From the NCBI RefSeq assembly GCF_002266465.3, contig NZ_CP029427.2, positions 1,490,501 to 1,554,500 of the forward strand: a stretch of DNA of 64,000 nucleotides, in the 5' to 3' direction. Of the stretch, positions 1 to 8,755 are shown piece after piece. The position numbers and the translations under genes are program-made. Under the pieces are notes generated by a model. That model searched no databases, was not told the origin of the DNA, and saw only the letters and a program-made list of their open reading frames with translations. The stretch's first letter is position 1, and each line of letters starts with the position of its first letter. This stretch comes from Bradyrhizobium symbiodeficiens (GTDB taxonomy: Bacteria > Pseudomonadota > Alphaproteobacteria > Rhizobiales > Xanthobacteraceae).

Positions 1-134
1 ACTGCTTCAATCGTGGGCTCTACTTCCGCATGAGCGGCGATAGCTTCGCGCTGTCGCCGCCCCTCATCGTCGAGAAGAGCCACATCGACGATATCGTCTC
101 GATCCTGGGCGATGCCATCAAGCGGGTGGCCTGA
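1..134 (+). CDS. C-terminal end of a probable class III aminotransferase (partial)
   Basis: Only the last 43 codons are in the window; the frame opens at base 3 and ends with TGA at 132-134. The visible tail (GDSFALSPPLIV, then IDDIVSILGDAI) resembles the final strand and helix of PLP-dependent class III aminotransferases of the omega-amino-acid type. The family call rests on this short piece alone. It lies about 70 bp upstream of the D-amino-acid dehydrogenase gene on the same strand, which fits an amino-acid catabolic context. Confidence 0.5.
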   Translation, partial: CFNRGLYFRMSGDSFALSPPLIVEKSHIDDIVSILGDAIKRVA

Positions 135-204
135 TAATTGCTCTCGCCGTTGCGAGTTGTTTCCTTGCAGCGGCGAGCGTGATGCCGCGGGAGTTTGACC
201 AAGC

Positions 205-1470
205 GTGAAAGTTCTGATCCTCGGCAGCGGTGTCATCGGTGTCACCTCTGCCTACTACCTCGCGCGTGCCGGCCATGAGGTGACGGTCGTCGACCGCCAG
301 CCCGAGCCGGCACTGGAGACCTCCTTCGCCAATGCCGGCGAGGTCTCGCCCGGCTATTCCTCGCCCTGGGCCGGGCCCGGCGTGCCGGTGAAGGCGGTGA
401 AGTGGCTCCTGATGAAGCACGGCCCGCTGGTGATCCGGCCGAAGCTCGATCCCGTGATGTGGGTCTGGCTGCTCAAGATGCTGCGCAACTGCACCAGCGC
501 GCGTTATGCGGTCAACAAGAGCCGGATGATCCCGATCGCGGAATACAGTCGCGATTCCCTGCGCGACCTGCGCCGTGACATCGGCATTCAATATGACGAG
601 CGCTCGCAAGGCACGCTGCAGCTGTTCCGTTACCAGGCGCAGCTCGATGGCACCGGCGAAGACATCGCCGTGCTCAAGCAATATGGAGTGCCCTACGAGA
701 CGTTGAGCCGCGAAGGCTGCATCGCGGTCGAGCCTGCGCTCGCAGGCGTGAAGGAAAAATTCGTCGGCGGGCTCCGCCTGCCGCAGGACGAGACCGGCGA
801 TTGCCACATGTTCACGCAGGCGCTGGCCAAGCACGCCGAAGCGCTCGGCGTCCGCTTCATGTTCAACACCGGCATCGATCGCATCGTCACCGAGGGCGCG
901 CGCGTCAGCGGTGTCGCGACCAGTGCCGGGATGTTGCAGGCCGACGCTTACGTGCTCGCGCTCGGCAGCTATTCGTCGCAGATGGCCGCGCCGCTCGGCA
1001 TTTCGCTGCCAGTCTATCCAGTGAAGGGCTATTCGATCACGGTGCCGATCAAGGACGCCTCCGGCGCGCCGGAATCCACCGTGATGGACGAGAGCTACAA
1101 GGTCGCGATCACCCGTCTCGGCGATCGCATCCGCGTCGGAGGTACCGCCGAAATCTCGGGCTTCTCGACCAAGCTCTATGATGCGCGCCGCGCCACGCTG
1201 GATCATTCGCTGACCGACCTGTTTCCGCGCGGCGGCGATCTCTCCAAGGCGACGTTCTGGAGCGGCCTGCGTCCGATGACGCCGGACGGCCCGCCCGTGA
1301 TCGGTCCGACACCATACGCCAATCTCCACCTCAACACCGGCCACGGCACGCTCGGCTGGACCATGTCCTGTGGCTCGGCGCGCGTGCTCGCCGACATGCT
1401 GTCGGGCAAGAAGCCGGACATCGACGTCAGCGCGCTGACGGTGGACCGGTATCAGCATCGGTTTGGATGA
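205..1470 (+). CDS. dadA: D-amino acid dehydrogenase, small subunit type
   Basis: The 421-residue product is a full-length DadA-type flavoprotein that oxidises D-amino acids (classically D-alanine to pyruvate and ammonia) and passes electrons to the membrane chain. The FAD-binding Rossmann motif GSGVIG is at residues 7-12, followed by the acidic end VVDR. The [20 protein letters not shown] stretch near residue 45 and [13 protein letters not shown] near the C-terminus are typical of DadA. The start is GTG at 205, about 11 bases after a CGGGAG ribosome site; no in-frame ATG gives a complete FAD motif. The gene faces the XRE-cupin regulator, and a hairpin separates them. Confidence 0.9.
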   Translation: MKVLILGSGVIGVTSAYYLARAGHEVTVVDRQPEPALETSFANAGEVSPGYSSPWAGPGVPVKAVKWLLMKHGPLVIRPKLDPVMWVWLLKMLRNCTSARYAVNKSRMIPIAEYSRDSLRDLRRDIGIQYDERSQGTLQLFRYQAQLDGTGEDIAVLKQYGVPYETLSREGCIAVEPALAGVKEKFVGGLRLPQDETGDCHMFTQALAKHAEALGVRFMFNTGIDRIVTEGARVSGVATSAGMLQADAYVLALGSYSSQMAAPLGISLPVYPVKGYSITVPIKDASGAPESTVMDESYKVAITRLGDRIRVGGTAEISGFSTKLYDARRATLDHSLTDLFPRGGDLSKATFWSGLRPMTPDGPPVIGPTPYANLHLNTGHGTLGWTMSCGSARVLADMLSGKKPDIDVSALTVDRYQHRFG

Positions 1471-1478
1471 TTGCTGCT

Positions 1479-1517
1479 GTCATTTCGGGTTCGCCTCTTC
1501 GAGGCGCCCCGAATGAC
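1479..1517. terminator. Hairpin between two convergent genes
   Basis: The arms GTCATTTCGGG (1479-1489) and CCCGAATGAC (1508-1517) pair with one bulged base, and an inner GCCTC/GAGGC stem closes on a short TTC loop. It sits just after the dadA stop codon and before the stop codon of the convergent regulator gene. There is no T-run, so it may be a bidirectional terminator or one of the dispersed palindromes common in Rhizobiales genomes. Confidence 0.5.
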
Positions 1518-1528
1518 GGCAACCGAGC

Positions 1529-2185
1529 CTACCCCGCCCCCGTCACGCAATTCACCCATAGCACCACGGCCTTCGCGTCCTCGGCCGGATTTGAAAACCG
1601 GTGCGGCCTTCGGCTCGCAAAGCGAAAGCTGTCGCCGGTCTTCAGCGACCAGGTCTCGCTGTCCACTGTCAGCAGCATCTCGCCTTTGAGCACCAGGCCC
1701 GCCTCTTCGCCGTCATGCGTGTAGAGCTCGTCGCCGGTGGAGCCGCCGGGCTCCAGATGCACCAGGAACAGATTGAGCTTGTTGTCGGCGCTGGCCGGGC
1801 TCAGCAATTGCTTCGACACGCCGGTGCGCCAGAGCTTCAGCTCGGGCCGCTGCAGCCCGCGCGTCACCACCTGGTCGGAGGTGCCGTCGGCGCTCGGGCT
1901 CGCGCCGAACAATGCGGCGATGCCGACGCCGAGCACGTCGGCGAGCGTCGCCAGTACGCGAAGCGACGGCGACGACAGGCCGCGCTCGATCTGGCTGAGG
2001 AAACCGATCGACAGTGAGGTGCGCGCCGCGACTGTCTCCAGCGAAAATTTCCTGACACGCCGGAGATCCCGGATGCGGCGGCCGACGGCGACGTCCATTG
2101 CCGGCTCCGCCGGCTTCTCGCCAGCCTTCGTCTTCTTCACCGCTTTCGCGGCGGCCGGTTTGCGCATTCTCTTGCCACCGCTCAC
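1529..2185 (-). CDS. XRE-type transcriptional regulator with C-terminal cupin domain
   Basis: The 218-residue protein has a basic N-terminal tail, a helix-turn-helix at about residues 31-87 (RIRDLRRVRKFSLETVAART, then IGFLSQIERGLSSPS) and a cupin barrel at about 125-215 (HDGEEAGLVLKGEMLL). This is the PuuR/SutR-like layout in which the cupin senses a small amine, amino acid or similar ligand. It is transcribed away from the amino-acid ABC transporter at 2349, and the gap holds two perfect short palindromes. It is therefore probably the local regulator of that operon and possibly of dadA. The ligand is not evident from sequence. Confidence 0.85.
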   Translation of the reverse strand: MSGGKRMRKPAAAKAVKKTKAGEKPAEPAMDVAVGRRIRDLRRVRKFSLETVAARTSLSIGFLSQIERGLSSPSLRVLATLADVLGVGIAALFGASPSADGTSDQVVTRGLQRPELKLWRTGVSKQLLSPASADNKLNLFLVHLEPGGSTGDELYTHDGEEAGLVLKGEMLLTVDSETWSLKTGDSFRFASRRPHRFSNPAEDAKAVVLWVNCVTGAG

Positions 2186-2199
2186 GTCAAACCGCTTCC

Positions 2200-2213
2200 T
2201 TCATGTGCATGAA
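2200..2213. promoter_or_regulatory. Palindrome, candidate operator
   Basis: TTCATG-TG-CATGAA is a perfect 14-base palindrome 15 bases upstream of the XRE-cupin start codon. Its position suggests autoregulation by that protein; no binding site consensus was compared. Confidence 0.4.
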
Positions 2214-2246
2214 AACCACTTGCATCACCCACGAAAGTGTGACCAA

Positions 2247-2266
2247 ATTTTCATATTGGTGAAAAT
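2247..2266. promoter_or_regulatory. Inverted repeat, candidate operator of the amino-acid ABC operon
   Basis: ATTTTCA (2247-2253) and TGAAAAT (2260-2266) are perfect inverted arms around a 6-base spacer, in an AT-rich patch of an otherwise GC-rich intergenic region. The site lies about 80 bases before the binding-protein start codon. It shares TTCA/TGAA half-site letters with the palindrome at 2200. Confidence 0.4.
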
Positions 2267-2348
2267 AGGCCGAAACGGCTCGGCCCGCAACGTCTGCGAT
2301 GACGACATTTGCGGGGCGCCGCATCGGCCGGACCCAAAGGGGAATGCG

Positions 2349-3113
2349 ATGGCGTTGAAGCGTTTTGGTCTGGCCGCGGTCGCGGCGCTCGCAATTGCAG
2401 CCGTGGCGCCGGCCTCGGCGCAACAGGTGCTGAAGGTCGGCTCGACGCCGACGGGCATTCCCTTCACCTTCCTCGACACCAAGACCAACACCATCCAGGG
2501 CATCATGGTCGATCTCGTCACGGAAGTGGGCAAGGATGCCGGCTTCAACGTGCAGATCGAGCCGATGCAGTTCTCGGCGCTGATCCCGTCGCTGACGTCG
2601 AGCAAGATCGACATCATCGCGGCCGCGATGTTCATCACGGCGCCGCGCAAGGAGGTCGTCGACTTCTCCGATCCGATCTACACCTACGGCGAGGGCCTGG
2701 TGGTTCCGAAGGCCGACACCAAGGCCTATGCCACGCAGGACGATCTGAAGGGCGAGACGGTCGGCGCGCAGGTCGGCACCGCCTTCGTCGATGCGCTGAA
2801 GAAGTCCGGGCTGTTCGCCGACGTCAAGGCCTACGATACCATCCCCGACATCCTGCGCGACGTGAACACCGGCCGCCTCAAGGCCGGCTACGCCGACTAT
2901 CCGATCCTCGCCTACAATCTGAAGCAGGGCGGCTTCCCCGAGGTTCGTCTCGTCGATGGCTACAAGCCCGTCACCGTCGGCTCGGTCGGCATCGGCGTGC
3001 GCAAGGGCGAGACCGCGCTACTCGGCAAGATCAACGCGTCGCTGGCGAAGCTCAAGGCCAACGGCACCATCGACAAGATCCTCAATAAATGGGGCCTGAA
3101 AGCTCAGGGCTGA
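2349..3113 (+). CDS. Polar amino acid ABC transporter, periplasmic substrate-binding protein
   Basis: The 254-residue product has a signal peptide (cleavage likely after ASA, residue 24) and a type II periplasmic-binding fold: KVGSTPTGIPFTF near the mature N-terminus, then DIIAAAMFITAPRKEVVDFSDPIY. These are hallmarks of the His/Gln/Arg/opine family of binding proteins. It captures an amino acid in the periplasm for the permease and ATPase that follow. The ATG at 2349 was chosen because it gives a clean signal peptide. Ligand specificity cannot be read; the neighbours point to an amino acid or a gamma-glutamyl or amine compound. Confidence 0.88.
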   Translation: MALKRFGLAAVAALAIAAVAPASAQQVLKVGSTPTGIPFTFLDTKTNTIQGIMVDLVTEVGKDAGFNVQIEPMQFSALIPSLTSSKIDIIAAAMFITAPRKEVVDFSDPIYTYGEGLVVPKADTKAYATQDDLKGETVGAQVGTAFVDALKKSGLFADVKAYDTIPDILRDVNTGRLKAGYADYPILAYNLKQGGFPEVRLVDGYKPVTVGSVGIGVRKGETALLGKINASLAKLKANGTIDKILNKWGLKAQG

Positions 3114-3158
3114 TCGGTAGCGCCGGATCGATGAAGGCTCTTGAGTGAAGGCTTGCCG

Positions 3159-3812
3159 ATGAAAGGCTTTTGGCACGACGCCGTCGAGTTCTTTCCGATC
3201 CTGATGAGCGGCGTCGTGCTGACGATCGTCGTCACCATCGGCTCGCTGCTGCTCTCGACGGTGCTCGGCCTGATCTGGGCGATGATGCGGGTCTCCGGCA
3301 TCAAGGCGCTGTCGCTGCTCAGCGCCAGCCTGATCAACGTGATCCGCGGCATCCCGATCATCGTGCTGTTGTTCTACCTCTACTTCGTGATGCCCGATCT
3401 CGGCGTGACGCTGTCGGCGCTGCAAGCCGCGATCCTCGGGCTCGGCATCGCCTATTCGGCCTATCAGGCCGAAAATTTCCGCGCCGGCATCGAGGCGATC
3501 GACAAGGGCCAGATCGAGGCGGCGCAGTCGATCGGCATGGGCTGGTGGCTGACCATGCGCCGCGTGGTGTTGCCGCAGGCGGTGCGGATCGTGCTGCCAC
3601 CTTACGGCAACGTCATGATCATGATGCTGAAGGATTCCTCGCAGGCCTCGACCATCACGGTCGCCGAGCTCGCGCTTCAGGGCAAGCTGATCGCGTCCTC
3701 GACCTTCAAGAACACCAACGTGTTCACAATGGTGGCGCTGATGTATCTCACCATGAGCATCCCGCTGATCCTGCTGGTTCGTCATTTCGAGAAGCGGGCC
3801 GGCAAGAAATGA
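3159..3812 (+). CDS. Polar amino acid ABC transporter, permease
   Basis: This is a 217-residue inner-membrane permease of the HisMQ type with about five membrane segments. The conserved cytoplasmic EAA loop (IEAAQSIGMGWW, then LPQAVRIVLPP) contacts the ATPase. ATG at 3159 is preceded by GAAGG at good spacing; an in-frame TTG at 3141 is less likely. Its stop codon overlaps the ATPase start codon (ATGA). The operon has one permease gene, so a homodimer is likely. Confidence 0.9.
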   Translation: MKGFWHDAVEFFPILMSGVVLTIVVTIGSLLLSTVLGLIWAMMRVSGIKALSLLSASLINVIRGIPIIVLLFYLYFVMPDLGVTLSALQAAILGLGIAYSAYQAENFRAGIEAIDKGQIEAAQSIGMGWWLTMRRVVLPQAVRIVLPPYGNVMIMMLKDSSQASTITVAELALQGKLIASSTFKNTNVFTMVALMYLTMSIPLILLVRHFEKRAGKK

Positions 3813-4540
3813 TCGAGCTCAACGACGTCCACAAGAGCTTTGGCGCGAACGAGGTGCTCAAGGGCATCACGGCGTCCGTACAGAAGGGCGAGGTGGTCTG
3901 CGTCATCGGCCCGTCTGGCTCGGGCAAGTCGACGATCCTGCGCTGCATCAACGGGCTCGAAAGCTACGACCGCGGCGAGATCAGCGTCGAAGGCCTGAAG
4001 GTCGATCGCGATGCGCCGTCGATCGTGAAGGTTCGCACCCAGGTCTCGATGGTGTTCCAGCGCTTCAACCTGTTTCCGCACCGCACGGCACTCGAAAACG
4101 TCATCGAGGGGCCGCTCTACGTCAAGAAGGAATCCCGCGCGCAGGCGCTCGAGCGCGGCCGCGCGCTGCTTGCGCAGGTGGGGCTCGCCGAAAAGGCCGA
4201 CGCGCATCCGCCCCAGCTCTCCGGCGGGCAGCAGCAGCGCGTCGCGATCGCGCGGGCGCTCGCGATGCAGCCCAAGGCGATCCTGTTCGACGAGCCGACC
4301 TCGGCGCTCGATCCCGAATTGGTCGGCGACGTGCTCGGCGTCATGCGCAAGCTCGCCGACGACGGCATGACCATGGTGGTCGTCACCCACGAGATGGGCT
4401 TTGCCCGCGACGTTGCCGACCGTGTGCTGTTCATCGACGGCGGAATCATCGTCGAGCAGGGACCGGCCAAGGCGCTGCTCAACCAACCCCAGCATCCGCG
4501 CACGCAAGACTTCTTGCGGCGCGTGCTGCATCCGCTCTGA
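3809..4540 (+). CDS. Polar amino acid ABC transporter, ATP-binding protein
   Basis: The 243-residue ATPase has Walker A GPSGSGKST at residues 34-42, a Q-loop (VFQRFNLFPH), the signature LSGGQQQR, Walker B ILFDEPTSALDP and the switch histidine in VVVTHEMGF. It belongs to the GlnQ/HisP group. It energises uptake of the amino acid bound by the protein encoded at 2349. Translational coupling with the permease (ATGA overlap) confirms the operon. Confidence 0.93.
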   Translation: MIELNDVHKSFGANEVLKGITASVQKGEVVCVIGPSGSGKSTILRCINGLESYDRGEISVEGLKVDRDAPSIVKVRTQVSMVFQRFNLFPHRTALENVIEGPLYVKKESRAQALERGRALLAQVGLAEKADAHPPQLSGGQQQRVAIARALAMQPKAILFDEPTSALDPELVGDVLGVMRKLADDGMTMVVVTHEMGFARDVADRVLFIDGGIIVEQGPAKALLNQPQHPRTQDFLRRVLHPL

Positions 4541-4552
4541 CCGGTTCTCGAT

Positions 4553-5836
4553 ATGACGCGCCTGCCTCTGCCGCCCTCGCTCTATGCCGACACCGCCGTC
4601 GCGCCGGTCGCCACGCCGCCGCTCGATGTCGACAAGAATGTCGCCGTCGCGATCATCGGCGGCGGCTACACAGGCCTCTCCACCGCGCTGCATCTGGCCG
4701 AGCAGGGCGTCGACGCCCTGGTGCTGGAGGCGCAGGAGCCGGGTTGGGGCGCGTCGGGCAATAATGGCGGCCACACCAATCCCGGACTAAAGCACGACCC
4801 TGATCAGATCGAGGCCGATTTCGGCGCGGACCTCGGCCGCCGCATGATCGCGTTCTCCTATGGCACCACGAATTTCACCCACGAGCTGATCCGCCGCTAT
4901 CAGATCCCGTGCGAGGCGCGCCAGAACGGGACGCTGCGTGCGGCCTACAACGAGGCCAGTGCCGCCGCGATCGAGACGACGGCGCAGCAATGCATCCGGC
5001 GCGGCATGCCGGTGACCTATCTGAACCGCGAGCAGCTCCGCGAGATGACCGGCACCGATCGCTACATCGGCGCCATGCTGGACGCGCGCGGCGGCGATCT
5101 GCATCCGCTCAGCTACGCCCGCGGTCTCGCGCGTGCGGCGATCTCGGCCGGCGCGAAGGTGCATGGCGAGACGCCGGCGCTGTCGCTGCGCCGTGAGGGC
5201 TCGCGCTGGCGCATCGAGACGCCGCGGGCGGTGGTGCATGCCGACAAGGTCCTGCTCGCCACCAACGGCTTTACCGACGATCTCTGGCCGGCGCTCCGCC
5301 GCACCATCGTGCCGGTGTTCTCCTCGATCGCCGCCACGGCGCCGCTCTCCGACGCGGTGGCCCGCTCCATCATGCCGACGCGTCCCGTGCTCTACGAGAG
5401 CGGTCACATCACGGTCTATTACCGCATCGATCAGCTCAACCGTCTGTTGATGGGCGGCCGCGGCCCGATGCGCTGGATCAAGTCGCCGCACGACGTCGCC
5501 TATCTCATGCGGTATGCAGAGCGGCTATGGCCGCAGCTCAGGGGCGTCTCCTGGACGCACGGCTGGAACAGCCGCCTCGCCATCACCGGGGATCACTATC
5601 CCCATGTGCATGAGCCGGCCGAAAACATCCTGATCTCGCTCGGCTGCAACGGCCGCGGCGTCGCGCTCGCGACCGCGATGGGGGCGCAGCTGGCGCGACG
5701 GCTGATCGGCGGCGCCAGGGCCGAGATCGACATGCCCATCACCGGCATCAAGCCGATCCCGATGCATGCGTTCTGGCCGGTGGGTGTGACGACCGCCGTG
5801 ATCGCGGGGCGGGTGCGGGACCGGTTGGGGATTTAG
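4553..5836 (+). CDS. FAD-dependent oxidoreductase (DAO family, gamma-glutamylputrescine oxidase-like)
   Basis: The 427-residue flavoprotein has the dinucleotide-binding motif GGGYTG at residues 36-41, WGASGNNGGHTNPG downstream and a C-terminal LGCNGRGVALATAMG segment. This pattern is seen in PuuB/OrdL-like amine and amino-acid oxidases. The N-terminal extension with LPLPPSLYADTA is also usual in that group. It begins 12 bases after the ABC ATPase gene, so it is probably co-transcribed and oxidises the imported substrate or its gamma-glutamyl derivative. The exact substrate is unknown. Confidence 0.82.
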   Translation: MTRLPLPPSLYADTAVAPVATPPLDVDKNVAVAIIGGGYTGLSTALHLAEQGVDALVLEAQEPGWGASGNNGGHTNPGLKHDPDQIEADFGADLGRRMIAFSYGTTNFTHELIRRYQIPCEARQNGTLRAAYNEASAAAIETTAQQCIRRGMPVTYLNREQLREMTGTDRYIGAMLDARGGDLHPLSYARGLARAAISAGAKVHGETPALSLRREGSRWRIETPRAVVHADKVLLATNGFTDDLWPALRRTIVPVFSSIAATAPLSDAVARSIMPTRPVLYESGHITVYYRIDQLNRLLMGGRGPMRWIKSPHDVAYLMRYAERLWPQLRGVSWTHGWNSRLAITGDHYPHVHEPAENILISLGCNGRGVALATAMGAQLARRLIGGARAEIDMPITGIKPIPMHAFWPVGVTTAVIAGRVRDRLGI

Positions 5837-5879
5837 CGCGCGATTGGATCATCGTCGCTACTAGGAAGCAGGCGCGCGC

Positions 5880-5901
5880 CCTCTCCCGCTTGCGGGAGAG
5901 G
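5880..5901. terminator. Perfect hairpin between convergent genes
   Basis: CCTCTCCCGC (5880-5889) and GCGGGAGAGG (5892-5901) form a perfect 10-bp stem with a two-base spacer. It lies between the stop codons of the convergent oxidoreductase and gamma-glutamyltransferase genes. It can serve both strands as a terminator. The CTCTCCCGC-type hairpin also resembles dispersed palindromes in related genomes. Confidence 0.55.
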
Positions 5902-5940
5902 TAAAGCAGCGCCCGTGGTCGGACCGAGTTTCCCGAATAT

Positions 5941-7530
5941 TCAGCCTTCCGTCACCGCATCCGCCCAGGGATGGAAGATCTCGACCGCGCCGGAATTGAC
6001 GTCGCCGTCGCGCATCACCACGCTCGGGCAAGCGAATTTCTGCGGCAAAGCCTGCACGCGGGTCTCTTCATAGTCGAAGCGCGCGGCAAGGGCTTTGCGG
6101 ACGTCCTCCGGCAGGCGAGCATCGCCGATCACCACCGCGCCTTCGCTGGCGTCGATGCGCGGCTGGTGGATGGCGGCATCGAGATCCATGCCGAAATCCA
6201 TCGCAAAGGAGACGAGCTGCATCACCGAGGGCAGGATGCGGCGGCCGCCGGAGGCGCCGACAGCGAGCCGCTTGCCGTCCTTCGTCTCTGCGATGACGGG
6301 CGTGTAGTTGCAGAGGCAGCGCTTGCCGGGCGCGAGCGAATTGGTGGTGCCCGGCGTCGGATCGAACCACATGATGCCGTTGTTCATGGCGATGCCGGTG
6401 TGCGGCGTCACGTATCTCGAGCCGAACGACGACAGCAGCGTCTGCGTCACCGCCGCGATGTTGCCGTGTCGGTCGACCACGGAGAAATGCGTGGTGCAGG
6501 CGGGCGCCAGATATTCGGCACCAAGCGAGCGTTTGCCGTCGGCATCGCCCATGTCCTTGAGCCGCTCGCGGAAGGCCGCCTGCAGAGCGAGGGCATATTC
6601 GACATAGGCGGCCGCGTCCGGCGCACTTCCCGGCTTCAGGCTCTGCTGCAACAGGCGCAGCGCGTGTGCCATGGTGGGTCCGGCCGTGAGCTCGGGCGTC
6701 GCATACACCTTGCCGTCGCGATACGGGATCGCCAGCGGCTCGCGCAAATGCGCGCGGAAGGCGGCGAGGTCCTCGACCGACAGCGAACCGCCGTCGGCCT
6801 TGATGTCGGAGGCGATGCTCCTGGCGAGATCGCCCTGGTAGAAATCGCGCGGTCCGGCCTCGGCGAGATGCGACAGCGTCGCTTTCAGCGTGTCCTGCGG
6901 CAGTCGCGTCTCGGCCTTGATGCCCCATGGCGCGCTCGGTGGCAGGCCGTCCTTCAGGAACGCCGCCGCGCTGGCGGGATAGCGCCTGAGATCGGCGGCC
7001 GAGCCGGAGATCGTCCCCGTGGTCCACCAATCGACAAGCAGGCCTTCGCCGGCCAGCGTGGCTGCCGGCGTGACCAGATCCTTCCAGGGCATCTTGGCGT
7101 AGCGGCGATGCGCCTCCTCCATCCCGGCGACGACGCCGGGCACCGCGATCGAACCGGGGCCGTGGATGTTGCGATCGTCCTTCACCCGCGGCCAGGGGAA
7201 GAGATCGGAGGCCGCGCCTGCGCCGCTGAGCGGATAATCGGCAGCGCGCAGACTCTGTGGCGCGGACATGCCGTAGTCGATCACCTCGGTGCGATTTTCC
7301 TTGGCGCGGTAGAGCACCATCGCACCGCCGCCGCCGATACCGCTGTTCCAGGGCTCCAGCACGTTCAGAGCCATGGTGGTCGCCACGACGGCGTCCACGC
7401 AGTCGCCGCCCGCCGCCAGCACCTGCGCGCCCACTTCGGCCGCCCGCCGCGACTGCGAGGCGACGATGCCGCCCTTGGATGTGACGGCGGGTTTGCGGAC
7501 GGTTTGGTTGAGGCTGAACTGATGAGGCAT
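5941..7530 (-). CDS. ggt: Gamma-glutamyltransferase family protein
   Basis: The 529-residue protein belongs to the Ntn-hydrolase GGT family, which cleaves or transfers gamma-glutamyl groups. The autoprocessing site TTHFSVVD is present, with the expected nucleophile Thr near residue 346. MNNGIMWFDP and GASGGRRILPS (oxyanion/substrate region) follow. Early motifs AAEVGAQVLAAGGDCVDAVV and GGGGAMVLY are also typical. No clear N-terminal signal peptide is seen, so a cytoplasmic location is possible, unlike classic periplasmic GGT. It is convergent with the gamma-glutamylputrescine oxidase-like gene, which suggests gamma-glutamyl compound metabolism. Confidence 0.88.
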   Translation of the reverse strand: MPHQFSLNQTVRKPAVTSKGGIVASQSRRAAEVGAQVLAAGGDCVDAVVATTMALNVLEPWNSGIGGGGAMVLYRAKENRTEVIDYGMSAPQSLRAADYPLSGAGAASDLFPWPRVKDDRNIHGPGSIAVPGVVAGMEEAHRRYAKMPWKDLVTPAATLAGEGLLVDWWTTGTISGSAADLRRYPASAAAFLKDGLPPSAPWGIKAETRLPQDTLKATLSHLAEAGPRDFYQGDLARSIASDIKADGGSLSVEDLAAFRAHLREPLAIPYRDGKVYATPELTAGPTMAHALRLLQQSLKPGSAPDAAAYVEYALALQAAFRERLKDMGDADGKRSLGAEYLAPACTTHFSVVDRHGNIAAVTQTLLSSFGSRYVTPHTGIAMNNGIMWFDPTPGTTNSLAPGKRCLCNYTPVIAETKDGKRLAVGASGGRRILPSVMQLVSFAMDFGMDLDAAIHQPRIDASEGAVVIGDARLPEDVRKALAARFDYEETRVQALPQKFACPSVVMRDGDVNSGAVEIFHPWADAVTEG

Positions 7531-7650
7531 GATGTCGTCTTGATCTCTGTTGTTTTGGCATTGCCGTGCTGGCGCGAAAGCTCAGCATTGGCGGGCGTTG
7601 CGAAGGATGGCACATTGCCGCCAACGAGAAAATCCAAAGGGAGGCGCGAC

Positions 7651-8424
7651 ATGGCTGGTGTGAAACAGGCGCGGGATGGCACGGTCGGAATCCTGACGCT
7701 GGACGAGCCGGCGAGCCTGAACGCGATGACGCCGGACCTGCTCGGCGCGCTCGCCGCCGCCATCGGCGAGATGTCGCAGGACGAGGGTATTCGAGCCCTG
7801 ATCCTCACCGGCGCGGGGCGCGGTTTTTGCTCAGGACAGAATTTGAAGGCGTCGGAAGCGCTGGGTGAGGATATTGCGGCCGGCGTCATGCGGTTCTACT
7901 GGCCCGCCTTCAAGGCGTTACGCGAATGCCGCGTGCCCGTTGTCGTCGCCGTCAACGGCGTGGCGGCCGGCGGCGGCTTCAGCTTGGCGATGGCGGGCGA
8001 CATGATCGTCGCGGCGCGGTCGGCGAGCTTCATCCAGGTGTTCAGCCGCATTGCGCTGGTGCCGGATCTCGGCTCGACCTGGCTGCTGCCGCGGCTGATC
8101 GGCCGCCAGCGTGCCCTCGAGCTGATGTTGCTGAACGAGCCGCTGACGGTCGAACGCGCCCATGAGATCGGCCTCGTGCGGCAGGTCGTCGACGATGCGA
8201 AGCTGATGGAGGAAGCCCTGACGTTGGCGCGGCGTCTGGCGGAGGGCCCGACGCGCGCCTTGGTGGCAACGCGCCTGCTCGTCGAGGAGAGCGAGCATGC
8301 GACCTACGAGGCGCAGTTCCGCAGGGAAATCGAGCTTCAGGCGGTGGTCCGCAAGAGCGCCGACGCGATCGAGGGGCGCAACGCTTTTGTCGAGAAACGC
8401 ACGGCGAAGTTTACGGGGAAGTGA
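7651..8424 (+). CDS. Enoyl-CoA hydratase/isomerase family protein
   Basis: The 257-residue crotonase-fold enzyme has oxyanion-hole segments GRGFCSGQNLK and GVAAGGGFSLAMAGD. The LVPDLGSTWLLPRLIG region carries the Asp of PaaG-like isomerases in place of the second catalytic Glu. That points to an isomerase or hydratase of the PaaG subgroup acting on a 2-enoyl-CoA or ring-1,2-epoxyphenylacetyl-CoA-like substrate. ATG at 7651 follows a strong AAAGGGAGG site. It is divergent from the GGT gene and no pathway partners are adjacent. Confidence 0.87.
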   Translation: MAGVKQARDGTVGILTLDEPASLNAMTPDLLGALAAAIGEMSQDEGIRALILTGAGRGFCSGQNLKASEALGEDIAAGVMRFYWPAFKALRECRVPVVVAVNGVAAGGGFSLAMAGDMIVAARSASFIQVFSRIALVPDLGSTWLLPRLIGRQRALELMLLNEPLTVERAHEIGLVRQVVDDAKLMEEALTLARRLAEGPTRALVATRLLVEESEHATYEAQFRREIELQAVVRKSADAIEGRNAFVEKRTAKFTGK

Positions 8425-8446
8425 GTTTGGGCGCGCTTGCCCTACT

Positions 8447-8543
8447 CGTCATGCCCGGGCTTGTCCTAGCTTGTCCCGGGCATCCACGTCTTTGACCCAC
8501 GTCCAAAAACGTAGATGGCCGGGACAAGCCCGGCCGTGACGAC
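8447..8543. repeat. Long imperfect palindrome, REP-like element
   Basis: The left half (8447-8490) reads CGTCATGCCCGGGCTTGTCC, an interruption, then CGGGCATCCACGT. The right half (8509-8542) is its inverse (ACGTAGATGGCCGGG, then CAAGCCCGGCCGTGACG). The left half carries an extra ten bases that look like a short tandem duplication of GCTTGTCC. It lies just downstream of the enoyl-CoA hydratase gene. This form matches the dispersed palindromes of Bradyrhizobium-type genomes as I know them. Confidence 0.6.
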
Positions 8544-8548
8544 GGAGG

Positions 8549-8746
8549 TCAAAGCGACGAACCGGCGCTCAGAGCGAGCGGTTCAGCCGGCTGGCCCTGA
8601 TACTTGGCGCGCCATTTGGGGCCCGGCCCGCGCATATAGTGCAACTCGGGGCGGTAGGGGTTGCCGGCGACCCGGATCAGCGTCTGCCATTTGGCGGCGA
8701 CGAAGCTCAGCGGCTGGCGGAACAGGCTTAGTGACGCGATCAACAT
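8549..8746 (-). CDS. Small hypothetical protein (65 aa)
   Basis: A 65-residue basic protein, hydrophobic at the start (LIASLSLFRQPLSFVAAKW) and with a polar middle (ELHYMRGPGPKWRAKYQ). ATG at 8746 is preceded by GAGGTGATGCC, a good ribosome site. It starts nine bases after the stop codon of the DUF6894-like gene, so the two form a small operon. I do not recognise the family. Confidence 0.55.
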   Translation of the reverse strand: MLIASLSLFRQPLSFVAAKWQTLIRVAGNPYRPELHYMRGPGPKWRAKYQGQPAEPLALSAGSSL

Positions 8747-8755
8747 GGCATCACC

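Noticed and set aside
118..1458. Long minus-strand open frame opposite dadA
   Set aside because: High-GC genes leave long antisense frames. Its Arg/His-rich sequence has no domain texture and dadA on the plus strand is clear.
3018..3785. His/Asp/Arg-rich minus-strand frame opposite the amino-acid ABC permease
   Set aside because: His/Asp/Arg-rich composition is typical of antisense frames of membrane-protein genes.
5971..7650. Plus-strand frame joined upstream of the enoyl-CoA hydratase
   Set aside because: It is antisense to ggt; the hydratase starts at 7651 after a strong ribosome site.
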